DNA of 38,097 nucleotides, taken from NCBI RefSeq assembly GCF_905233635.1, contig NZ_CAJODG010000014.1, positions 1 to 38,097 on the forward strand, in the 5' to 3' direction. Positions 23,406 to 31,201 of the stretch are shown one piece after another (the stretch's first letter is position 1; the number at the start of each line of letters is the position of its first letter). The notes beneath the pieces were generated by a model. That model did no database searches, was not told the DNA's origin, and saw only the letters and a program-made list of their open reading frames with translations. This DNA is from Selenomonas sp. AE3005. GTDB taxonomy: Bacteria; Bacillota; Negativicutes; Selenomonadales; Selenomonadaceae. Position numbers and translations under genes: made by a program.

Positions 23406-25504
23406 TAGTCCACCGCCTCACAAACAGTTGTTGCCACTCCAGCGCCCTGCAGACGCTCCTGAACCATGGCCGTAACATCATTATCAGCGTCCGGCAGCAG
23501 AATATATACACCATTACTGCCCACACCAACAAAGTCCTCATTACGGATAACATGATTAAGACGCACATCCAACCCTGCATAATCAAGATTGGTCATATCC
23601 ACCTTAAGTACAGCAACGGGTAACTCACCCTGTAACTTACGTCTGTTTTCCAAATCCTTGATAATCTTCTTAAATTCTTCAACCTGCAAAATACGAGTAC
23701 CTGATACAAAACGCTTTTCCTGCATATCCTGCTCATAGCGATAAGCTCTGGCCATCGAGGCAGAAATCAAACGAGTGGTAATTGACAAGAGGTTCTGCTG
23801 ATACAGACTCCACTGTTCAAAGCTCAGACCAAAAATCGCAATCACAGCAATTACCTTATCCTGATGGATAATTGGTGCTGCTAAATCCGGTGTATCTTTA
23901 ACCAGTTCCTTGTTAACGAAAACAGCATGATCCTGCAAAAGATTCTGCAGATAGGAATGTTCTTCTACGCGCAGTGAACGCGGCTGTCCATTAGCCAATT
24001 TACCCATACGTACTTTCTGACGCAGGTAATAACCATCTGCTCCTACCACATATACGGCAATATTATCCACATTAAGAATTCTGGCAGTAACGGCTGCAGC
24101 CTGATTGAAAATATCTTCTGGTTCCACACTGTCCAGTGGCTTTATAATACTATAAAGCCGCCCAATACTGTCATCGGAATTTACAATTTGGCGATAAAGC
24201 TTATCCTTTACAGCCAGCGTTTCTTCGTAGAAATCCCGCAGACCTGCTTGTCTTTCGCTATTTTCACGTTTCTGCCATTCAACAGACTCTTGCTCAAAAC
24301 GTCTCGCGTCAGCAAAATAGCCTGTCAACGCAGCCGTAAACATATATGCTGTTATATGCAAAATAACTTCCGGCACATATGTCAAGGAAATGAGTTCTCC
24401 GCCTCGTGCCAAAGATGCCATAACAAAGATAACCACCGAGGCAACCATAGCAATAAATGCCTGACGCTTGCCATAAAGCAGTCCCATCGTACCAATATAG
24501 ACAAAATTTACATCCAATTGAATCTGTGGGTTTATTGTCGTTCCATGCTGCAAGTAAGCAATCCCGGCCATTAACGCCGCCCCAATGATATTCTCCCCAT
24601 ATGGGACCAGTTTTTTGGACAAAGCACGAAAACGCATTTTTTCAACACGTTCCTGCGCCTCTAAACGGTCACTTTCTACTTTAGCCTTAACATAATTCCA
24701 AGTCTGCAGCAATGCCTCTTTTCTGCCATATTTCACCTGCCAGCCCAATTCCTGCTGAGCTGCTCTGCTATCCAATACTGGCTGAACATAGGGGAACGAT
24801 TTAAAATTGCTATCCTCATAAATCTCCGGGAGCTCCGTAACTTCTTTTATCCAATCAGCAAAAGCTCCTGCCGTCAATCCGGTACCGGTTCCCAAATTCA
24901 ATTCTTTATTATGGCAGCCACGCGCTACAGCCCGATAAATTCCATACACAGCATCAGCCGCATACAGGAAATCTCTGGGCGTGTTTTCATCGTCCATACG
25001 AGGAAGTACTTCTTTCTTGACGCTGGCATAGAGAGTCTTGGCCACCAGGCCATCATTTTGACCACAGTTCGGACCATATACTTCCGGCAAACGAATTATG
25101 GTTACAGGAATATTCGACCATTCAGACCAGGCCTTTACGGCCTGTTCCGCCACCATAGCCAGACCGTCGGCAGCCCGCTGCATCGTTTCCGATTTTACAG
25201 CAGCTGCTGTTGAAACAAAATAAACGGCCTTCATTTCACGCTCATAAGCCAATGACAGAATATCAGCTAAATGCTGCAAAGCATCAATCCGCTCTGCAGC
25301 CTGGCGTTCTGCCGGCCAAACATAGATAAGTATTGGAATATTATGGATTCGCAGTTCTTCACGCATTTGTTCCAGATTAGTGGTACCACGAAAATATTCC
25401 CAATTCTCCTTGGTAAACAGTCGCTCTAATTGTTCATCCCAAAAAGCTCTTACACCTGCCAAGATTACCTTTTGGTTCAGCCGATTGATTTGATTCACAG
25501 CCAT
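23405..25504 (-). CDS. pelD: PelD-type c-di-GMP receptor with N-terminal degenerate SDR domain
   Basis: The 699-residue protein has three parts. Residues about 10-275 match extended SDR epimerases (YFVST, TIIRLPEVYGPN, RDFLYAADAVYGIYRA, LNLGTGTG). The dinucleotide glycine motif is absent (VILAGVRAFWD), and the catalytic Tyr and Lys positions are Ala112 and Ala116, so it is a likely pseudoenzyme. Four membrane helices (about 300-395) lead to a GAF domain (about 455-585) and a degenerate GGDEF domain: RNED (654-657) is an intact RxxD c-di-GMP site, while the active site is GSNGV (662-666). This is the PelD plan (membrane, GAF, dead GGDEF), which gates PelF. The ATG at 25504 is chosen for its spacing from AAAGAG; an upstream start would overlap holA. 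It is the first gene of the Pel unit, 22 bases after holA. Confidence 0.85.
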   Translation of the reverse strand: MAVNQINRLNQKVILAGVRAFWDEQLERLFTKENWEYFRGTTNLEQMREELRIHNIPILIYVWPAERQAAERIDALQHLADILSLAYEREMKAVYFVSTAAAVKSETMQRAADGLAMVAEQAVKAWSEWSNIPVTIIRLPEVYGPNCGQNDGLVAKTLYASVKKEVLPRMDDENTPRDFLYAADAVYGIYRAVARGCHNKELNLGTGTGLTAGAFADWIKEVTELPEIYEDSNFKSFPYVQPVLDSRAAQQELGWQVKYGRKEALLQTWNYVKAKVESDRLEAQERVEKMRFRALSKKLVPYGENIIGAALMAGIAYLQHGTTINPQIQLDVNFVYIGTMGLLYGKRQAFIAMVASVVIFVMASLARGGELISLTYVPEVILHITAYMFTAALTGYFADARRFEQESVEWQKRENSERQAGLRDFYEETLAVKDKLYRQIVNSDDSIGRLYSIIKPLDSVEPEDIFNQAAAVTARILNVDNIAVYVVGADGYYLRQKVRMGKLANGQPRSLRVEEHSYLQNLLQDHAVFVNKELVKDTPDLAAPIIHQDKVIAVIAIFGLSFEQWSLYQQNLLSITTRLISASMARAYRYEQDMQEKRFVSGTRILQVEEFKKIIKDLENRRKLQGELPVAVLKVDMTNLDYAGLDVRLNHVIRNEDFVGVGSNGVYILLPDADNDVTAMVQERLQGAGVATTVCEAVD

Positions 25505-25526
25505 GTAAACTCTTTCGCTCCTTTTC

Positions 25527-26573
25527 TTATGACGCGCCATGACATAAGTCAATTACAACATGTTCTAATATTTCTTCTCCAGCCTGTCCTGTTTTCAAAA
25601 GATAATCTGCATCTACTAGTTCTAACATATTACGTTTTAACACCACTGAAGGAAACTTCATTGCATATCGTCCCAGCTTTTCGGCAATAAAGGGATTTAA
25701 TTCCAAAGGCTTGGCCAAAGCCTTGCCCCTGATGCCTTGCTGCTGTAATACCTGCGCCTGCCAAAGCTGCCGTACATGACGGGTAAGCAGCGCCAATATC
25801 ACTGTAAAATATGTGCCATCATTCAGCTGCCGCCGCAAAAGCTGTAAGGCTTTCTTAGCTTTCCGTTCACTGATAGCATCCAACAAAGCAAATACGGAAA
25901 CTTCCGGCAAACCGGCAAACACCTGCGTCAACAGGTCCTTTGTTATCCGCCGCTCCTTGGTAAAGAGTGCCAGCTTATCAAATTCCCTGTCCAAAAATTC
26001 CAGGGAAATCGTCTGCATGGTACTTACCACACCGCTGAAATACGCCATAGCCTCCCTGTCCATATCCTTATTCAGGGATTGCAGTTTTCCCTGCAGCCAG
26101 TCATTGATATTCCAGGCACGAATGGCCTCTGCTTCCAGCACCGCACCGCATTTTTCGATGGTCTTATACAGCTTGCGCCGCTTGTCCGCCTTACCATTCT
26201 GCACAAAAATGACATAGCTGAACTCCGGCATGTCTGCCAAAGTTTTTAGCAAGCGTTCCTGTTTTTTATCCTTGCCAGTTTTACCATTATCTTCTTCCTC
26301 TTTTTTCTCCTTAAAAAGGCTGGTATCCTGCAAGAACAACACATTTTTACTAGCAAAAAATGGTGCTGTTTCGATAAGGCCAACCAAATCATCTGCATCA
26401 ACAGTCCCTGTCAGCTTTTGCAAAGCCCCGGCCTGCTCCTGTTGATTAGCAAACAGTATGGAGAAAATCTTCTCTCTAGCCTTATCCACATAATAATGTT
26501 CTTCACCAGCCAACAAATAGACATGTTTCAGCCCATCCTTTTGCAAACTGGTCATAAACTCGCCAAATTTCAC
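25527..26573 (-). CDS. holA: DNA polymerase III delta subunit
   Basis: The 348-residue protein opens MKFGEFMTSLQKDGLKHVYLL and has AGEEHYYVDKAREKI, SKNVLFLQD and YVIFVQNGKADKRRKLYK, matching the delta subunit of the clamp loader. Delta opens the sliding clamp beta during loading. The C-terminal FAGLPEVSVFALLDAISERK and the LLTRHVRQL helix are also family features. The start is GTG, eight bases after AGAGG. The normal neighbourhood in Firmicutes is comEC followed by holA, and comEC is indeed nearby, with gdhA and the helicase in between. There is no terminator before pelD, so read-through into the Pel unit is possible. Confidence 0.92.
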   Translation of the reverse strand: MKFGEFMTSLQKDGLKHVYLLAGEEHYYVDKAREKIFSILFANQQEQAGALQKLTGTVDADDLVGLIETAPFFASKNVLFLQDTSLFKEKKEEEDNGKTGKDKKQERLLKTLADMPEFSYVIFVQNGKADKRRKLYKTIEKCGAVLEAEAIRAWNINDWLQGKLQSLNKDMDREAMAYFSGVVSTMQTISLEFLDREFDKLALFTKERRITKDLLTQVFAGLPEVSVFALLDAISERKAKKALQLLRRQLNDGTYFTVILALLTRHVRQLWQAQVLQQQGIRGKALAKPLELNPFIAEKLGRYAMKFPSVVLKRNMLELVDADYLLKTGQAGEEILEHVVIDLCHGAS

Positions 26574-26607
26574 AATCTATACCTCTACCAACATGCATCG
26601 ATTCACT

Positions 26608-26613
26608 ATTATA
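26608..26613 (-). promoter_or_regulatory. -10 element of a holA promoter
   Basis: TATAAT on the minus strand lies 35 bases before the holA GTG. No good -35 is visible at 16-18 bases. Because it follows the gdhA-side terminator on the other side of the gap, it is also the nearest visible promoter for the Pel unit. Confidence 0.4.
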
Positions 26614-26715
26614 ACACAATTGTTGCGAGTTTAGCATTAAAAATTAAAGACAAATTAAAAACAGGCCGCAGACATTTTCCACCTGCGTACTAGAATCCCC
26701 TTCCAATGACTATAC

Positions 26716-26744
26716 AAAAATTGACCAGTCAAATGACTGGTCAA
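26716..26744 (-). terminator. terminator after gdhA
   Basis: A perfect 11-base stem TTGACCAGTCA/TGACTGGTCAA (26721-26731 with 26734-26744) with a two-base centre is followed on minus by TTTTT. It isolates gdhA from holA. Confidence 0.88.
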
Positions 26745-26764
26745 TCTGTAAACATCCAATTATC

Positions 26765-28114
26765 TTATACCAAACCATGCGCCAGCATAACATTGGCCAC
26801 CTTGACAAATGCCGTAATGTTGGCACCGGCTACCAAATCGTCGGGGTCAGCATATTTCTCGGCATTGGCCTTGGCATTCTTGTAAATGTTGGCCATGATA
26901 TCCTGCAGTTTGCCATCTACTTCTTCAAACGTCCACTGCAGACGCTCGGAGTTCTGTGCCATTTCCAGGGCGGATACGGATACACCGCCGGCATTGGCTG
27001 CCTTGCCCGGAGCAAAGAGGACTTTGTTTTGCTGGAAGTAAGCGATAGCGTCCAAAGTTGACGGCATGTTAGCACCTTCGCCTACGGCGATTACGCCATT
27101 GGCCACAAGCGCCTTGGCGCTTTCGAGGTCGATTTCGCCCTGGGTTGCGCACGGCAGAGCCACGTCACATTTTACTGTCCATACGCCCTTGCAGCCTTCA
27201 TGGTATTCAGCCTGCGGATGAGTTTCCACATATTCCTTGATACGGCCGCGGCGAACCTGCTTAATTTCCTTGACAGCATCGAGGTCAATGCCGTTGGGAT
27301 CATAAACATAGCCGTTGGAATCAGAGCAGGTAACAACCTTGGCACCGAATTCCTGTGCTTTTTCGATGGCATAGGTTGCCACGTTGCCGGAACCGGATAC
27401 CACTACGGTCTTATCCTTCAGGCTGATATCTTTAGCGTCAAGCATATTCTTGACGAAGTACAGCAGGCCGTAACCGGTGGCCTCCGTACGAGCAAGGCTG
27501 CCCCAGAAGTCAACCCGTTTGCCCGTGAGCACGCCGGCATCATAGCTGTCGCGGATACGCTTGTACTGACCGTAGAGATAGCCGACTTCGCGGCCGCCCA
27601 CGCCGATATCACCAGCCGGAACGTCCACATCCGGGCCGATATGACGGTAGAGCTCTGTCATAAAGCTCTGGCAGAAATGCATAACTTCATTGTCGGATTT
27701 GCCATGCGGGTCAAAATCCGAACCACCCTTGGCACCGCCGATGGGCAGGCCGGACAGGGCATTTTTAAATACCTGCTCAAAAGCCAGGAATTTCAAAATA
27801 TCGAGATTAACGCTGGGATGGAAACGCAGACCGCCTTTGTACGGGCCGATAGCGCTGCTCATCTGTACACGGAAACCGCGGTTTATATGTACTTCACCTT
27901 TATCATCCTGCCAGGGAACACGGAAAGTAATCACGCGCTCCGGCTCGATAATACGCTCTAAAATCTTCTGTTCCTTAAATTCGGGATGTGCCTCCAGCAC
28001 AGGGATAACGCTTTCCAGCACCTTGGACACCGTGTTCTTGAACTGCGGCTGATCCGGGTCGCGTTTCGCAATCAGGTCTAACGTATCTTGTACATACTGT
28101 TTCATGTCTGCCAA
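26765..28114 (-). CDS. gdhA: glutamate dehydrogenase, hexameric family I
   Basis: The protein (449 residues from the start proposed here) converts 2-oxoglutarate and ammonia to glutamate. GPYKGGLRFHP and LPIGGAKGGSDFDPHGKSD contain the substrate and catalytic lysines, PAGDIGVGGREVGYL the next loop, and VVSGSGNVATYAIEKA the dinucleotide fold. The SDFDPHGKSD pattern is usual in NADP-type enzymes. I favour a TTG start at 28114 (MADMKQYVQD): AAAGGAG lies eight bases before it, while the ATG at 28144 has no ribosome binding site and the Shine-Dalgarno sequence would fall inside the coding region. The gene is monocistronic, with promoter and terminator visible, and has no link to the polysaccharide genes. 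Confidence 0.93.
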   Translation of the reverse strand: MADMKQYVQDTLDLIAKRDPDQPQFKNTVSKVLESVIPVLEAHPEFKEQKILERIIEPERVITFRVPWQDDKGEVHINRGFRVQMSSAIGPYKGGLRFHPSVNLDILKFLAFEQVFKNALSGLPIGGAKGGSDFDPHGKSDNEVMHFCQSFMTELYRHIGPDVDVPAGDIGVGGREVGYLYGQYKRIRDSYDAGVLTGKRVDFWGSLARTEATGYGLLYFVKNMLDAKDISLKDKTVVVSGSGNVATYAIEKAQEFGAKVVTCSDSNGYVYDPNGIDLDAVKEIKQVRRGRIKEYVETHPQAEYHEGCKGVWTVKCDVALPCATQGEIDLESAKALVANGVIAVGEGANMPSTLDAIAYFQQNKVLFAPGKAANAGGVSVSALEMAQNSERLQWTFEEVDGKLQDIMANIYKNAKANAEKYADPDDLVAGANITAFVKVANVMLAHGLV

Positions 28115-28166
28115 AGTAATCGCTCCTTTGTCTTGAAAACTCATACAATTATGTCTACCGATAAAT

Positions 28167-28195
28167 AGTATACTACATTCCTGCCAGAATGTACA
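28167..28195 (-). promoter_or_regulatory. gdhA promoter with an overlapping palindrome
   Basis: On minus, TGTACA (28190-28195) lies 17 bases from TATACT (28167-28172). A perfect 7-base inverted repeat, TACATTC-N6-GAATGTA (28174-28193), covers the spacer and part of the -35, so a bound protein would block the polymerase. It may be a nitrogen-related operator, which is inference. Confidence 0.6.
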
Positions 28196-28256
28196 CGATT
28201 TTATTATATTGAAGAAAATTTATAATAAATAATGTATACATGTTCAACAACATTGT

Positions 28257-30845
28257 TCAAATGTTACGCAAGTACTTTCTGGGCAGATTTTTTACAAATG
28301 GGCTGATATGGCGATAATGGCTGTAAAGTGTCTGCGACCATGACAGGAATAGCTGTTTTCTGGCTCTGGTCATGGCCACATAAAACAGCCTTGCCTCTTC
28401 ATCCAGCCGTCCGCTTTTCACCGCCTGCATACCAGGGAAAGTCCCCTCCTGCAGCCCTGCCAGGAATACATAATCAAACTCGGAGCCCTTGGCCTGATGA
28501 ACGGTGATAATGGGTATTTGCTGACGCTTGGTTAGAATATCCAGTTCCGTATTGGATAACGTCGTATACCGCAGAAATCTGTCTATCGCATCCAGCGGCC
28601 GAATCGCCTCATCATCAAGTTCCTTGGCCTGCCGGAATAAATCGCGCAGATGTTCTACACGCTGCGGCTCCTTGTGACGCAGGTAATACTTATCCATGCC
28701 CCAGCTGACCACAATTTCCCCCAGCAACTGCCAGGGACGCAGGCAGCCGGCCTGCTGCCGGATAGCCGTCAGCTTGTCTGCCCATTCATCAAACAGCCCT
28801 TGATATTTTGCCATGAGCGCCTGCCGTATCTCCACCTGGGGCCGTATATCCCGCTCCACTGCATACATGAGAATTTCCGCCGTAGCCATAATATCATCTA
28901 AAGCGTCATGACTTGATTTATGCTGCACCTCACAGTATTTCCCCAGGTATTCCAGCTTATGATTAGGCAGGTTAGGGTAAAAGCGCCGGAAAATATCCAG
29001 CGTATCATAATAGAGCGGATACTCCAAGGGCGGTAAGTCTAGCCGCGACAGCTCACTGCCTAAAATCCGCAAATCATAGGACACATTATGCCCCACGAGC
29101 ACCGCCCCTTGGGCAAAAGCACAAAAATCCTGCAGGACCTGCCGTGGTTCCTCACCATTTTCCTGCAAAAAGTCATCGGACAGGCCATGCACCCTGACAG
29201 AATCTCCCACCTTGCGCAAAGGTGTCAAATAGCGGACAAACTCGTCCTTTACTGCGCCCTGCTTATCCAGTCTGATGCCGGCAATCTGAATTATTTCATC
29301 TCTGGTCGTATCCACGCCGGTGGATTCCACGTCAAAGACAACGATATTCTCTTCCTGCAGTGCTTTGAGCAGTTCCCCATACGGGTCACCGCTTTTTCTG
29401 GCGGCCGCGTCCACAAAATCCGTCAGCCGCAGGCCCGCGCTGCGTATTTCCTCGCTGGAAAGTTTCTTGATAGTAGCCGGCCCTATTCCCTGGGCAAAAC
29501 GGTTCAGTACTCTTACCAGGCTGCCGGTATCATGCTTGTTGACCGCCAGTTTGAGCACAGCCAAAGCGTCCTTTATTTCCTGCCGCCGGAAGAATTTCTG
29601 CTCGTCAATCAGCATAAAGGGCAGCCGTTCCTTTTCCGGTACAAACCTGCTAAGGGCACGGAAATTCGCGGATAAATCCTTGTTATAGCGGTTGCTGCGC
29701 GTCAGAATACAAACGCGGCTATAGTCTTGCACCGGCAGCTGCTGAATCATATAGTATATCCACTGGGCCTCCTCGCTAAAATCAGCCGCCCCCTTCAGCA
29801 CAATAGGTTCCCCGTAATCTTTGCTCACAGCCTGCAGGCCATCGGGATAAAGGAGATTCACCCGTTCAGGAAAGGAATTGCGCAGCCAGTCAAAGGACGC
29901 ATTTAACAGCACCTGTGTAGCCCGGTAGTTTTCATGCAGCACTATGCGCTGCGGACTGTAGTCCTGCTGATACTTGCGCAAAACCAGCTCCGGATGGGAA
30001 CCGCGCCACTCATAGATGGTCTGGAAATAATCACCACACAGCAGCAGATGGCTGGCCCCGAAAATCTGCGAAATAATCCTGTATTCCAGCAAACTTGTAT
30101 CCTGCACTTCATCAATGTTGATATACAGAAACCGTCTGGCCCATTTGCCAGCCACGCTGCTCTGCCGGAAAAGTTCCTCCACCTGCACCAACAGGTCAGT
30201 AAAATCCAGCCCGTGCAGCTCATGCAGGCGCTTATCATACAGGGCTGTTTTTTCCGCCCCCCACTCCTGCCAGCCTGTATACAGACGCTCATGGAACTGA
30301 TAGGAATCATCGACCGCCAGCGACTTCACACTATGCGGCTCATCCTTAAGCAGCCGCTGCAGAGTATCGCCATAATCTTTTACCAGGTCACCGCTGTCAA
30401 TAACATACTCCGCCTTCTTTTCCTTTAGCTGGTTCATCAGATTCTGCACGGCGCGCAAGGACCATTCCTCGTCCACCAGTTCCTTTATCAGCGCCTGACA
30501 GTCAGTTTCATCAAAAATCGTAAAGTCCGTAAATAAATCCGAATTGCGCTTGGCCTCGGTTTTAATAACCTCATAGCAAAAGCCGTGAAAGGTCTTTACC
30601 ATTACACGGCTGCCATTGTCCCCTGCTATGGATACTACCCGGTCCCGCATCTCCCGGCAGGCTTTATTGGTAAATGTCAGGCACAGTATCTCTTCCGGCA
30701 GGGCGCGATTTTCTGCAATTATATGTGCAATGCGGCAGGCCAGGGTATTGGTCTTGCCCGTCCCTGCCGGAGCCAAAAGCAAAATATTTGCTGTAAGCTC
30801 CTCCACTGCCTGCCGCTGTTCTTTATTCAGTTCTATATCAGCCAT
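28257..30845 (-). CDS. UvrD/Rep-type helicase with inserted DEDDh exonuclease
   Basis: The 862-residue protein has all superfamily 1 helicase motifs: APAGTGKT (25-32), INIDEVQDT (242-250), GDYFQTIYEWRG (271-282), ENYRAT (305-310), TVHQAKGSEFDYVFL (781-795) and LFYVAMTRAR (820-829). Between them, where the 2B subdomain is expected, sits a complete DnaQ-like 3'-5' exonuclease: D505 and E507 (FDVESTG), D591 (HNVSYDL), H646 and D651 (SHDALDD). It likely unwinds and trims DNA in repair; helicase and nuclease joined this way recall RecB-like logic with another nuclease type. The ATG overlaps the stop of a 64-codon gene by 8 bases. No frameshift is visible, so the fusion is real in this sequence. 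Confidence 0.85.
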   Translation of the reverse strand: MADIELNKEQRQAVEELTANILLLAPAGTGKTNTLACRIAHIIAENRALPEEILCLTFTNKACREMRDRVVSIAGDNGSRVMVKTFHGFCYEVIKTEAKRNSDLFTDFTIFDETDCQALIKELVDEEWSLRAVQNLMNQLKEKKAEYVIDSGDLVKDYGDTLQRLLKDEPHSVKSLAVDDSYQFHERLYTGWQEWGAEKTALYDKRLHELHGLDFTDLLVQVEELFRQSSVAGKWARRFLYINIDEVQDTSLLEYRIISQIFGASHLLLCGDYFQTIYEWRGSHPELVLRKYQQDYSPQRIVLHENYRATQVLLNASFDWLRNSFPERVNLLYPDGLQAVSKDYGEPIVLKGAADFSEEAQWIYYMIQQLPVQDYSRVCILTRSNRYNKDLSANFRALSRFVPEKERLPFMLIDEQKFFRRQEIKDALAVLKLAVNKHDTGSLVRVLNRFAQGIGPATIKKLSSEEIRSAGLRLTDFVDAAARKSGDPYGELLKALQEENIVVFDVESTGVDTTRDEIIQIAGIRLDKQGAVKDEFVRYLTPLRKVGDSVRVHGLSDDFLQENGEEPRQVLQDFCAFAQGAVLVGHNVSYDLRILGSELSRLDLPPLEYPLYYDTLDIFRRFYPNLPNHKLEYLGKYCEVQHKSSHDALDDIMATAEILMYAVERDIRPQVEIRQALMAKYQGLFDEWADKLTAIRQQAGCLRPWQLLGEIVVSWGMDKYYLRHKEPQRVEHLRDLFRQAKELDDEAIRPLDAIDRFLRYTTLSNTELDILTKRQQIPIITVHQAKGSEFDYVFLAGLQEGTFPGMQAVKSGRLDEEARLFYVAMTRARKQLFLSWSQTLYSHYRHISPFVKNLPRKYLRNI

Positions 30846-31032
30846 TTACGCTTAACGCCGCCTCAAATACTTCCACGCAGTCTTTTTTCTGCCGGGCCGC
30901 CAGTATCTCCTCATAGCTGGCCGGGGTCATGCCCATGCGCAGGAATCTTTCATGCAGTTCTATGGTCTGGTCTGCTGCGGCCTCTGTAATGCCCAGCTTT
31001 TTCGCTGCACTTTTAAATTCTTCTGCTGTCAT
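30838..31032 (-). CDS. small helical protein coupled to the helicase gene
   Basis: The 64-residue protein (MTAEEFKSAAKKLGIT to ALSVNG) is predicted helical. Its first 25 residues resemble a small helix-turn-helix type unit (FKSAAKKLGITEAAADQTI). I do not recognise a family. The ATG at 31032 lies nine bases after AGGAGG, which decides the start against the upstream in-frame ATG at 31050 that precedes the ribosome binding site. The stop overlaps the helicase ATG by 8 bases (ATGGCTGA), so the two products are made together and may act together. It may be a helicase cofactor, which is inference from position. Confidence 0.6.
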   Translation of the reverse strand: MTAEEFKSAAKKLGITEAAADQTIELHERFLRMGMTPASYEEILAARQKKDCVEVFEAALSVNG

Positions 31033-31085
31033 ATAAATCATCCTCCTCATACATGAGTCTTACTTCTTGTTAAGTTCTACAGCTA

Positions 31086-31190
31086 CAGGAAAAATTCCTG
31101 CTTACAAAGTCCAAGGGGCTGATGATGTTTTTCGGCGCGTTTGACGCTTGCGTCTCAGCGCAGGAAAATATCATCAGCCCCTCGGACTTC
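31086..31190. repeat. long imperfect hairpin element, MITE- or attenuator-like
   Basis: Arms at 31107-31132 and 31164-31188 pair over about 24 positions with one mismatch and one wobble (core AGGGGCTGATGAT with its inverse). The 31-base interior contains a second small hairpin, GACGC-TT-GCGTC. A separate palindrome, CAGGAA-AAA-TTCCTG, lies at 31086-31100. No T tract follows on minus, so it is not a standard terminator for the gene at 31202. It lies 54 bases upstream of the small protein's ATG. CTTA occurs next to both ends, too short to claim a target duplication. Confidence 0.6.
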
Positions 31191-31201
31191 TTATCTACAT
31201 C

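Noticed and set aside
23405..25552. Frameshift or assembly fusion of an epimerase gene with pelD
   Set aside because: The frame is continuous with an amphipathic helix joining the domains, and the loss of SDR catalytic residues fits long coexistence and not a recent accident.
27200..27961. 253-codon open frame on plus opposite gdhA
   Set aside because: Shadow of the strongly biased codon use of gdhA; no start signal or recognisable product.
31083..31190. Terminator of the gene at 31202-31930
   Set aside because: The stem is followed by GTAAGCAGG on minus, without a T tract, and is much longer than usual.
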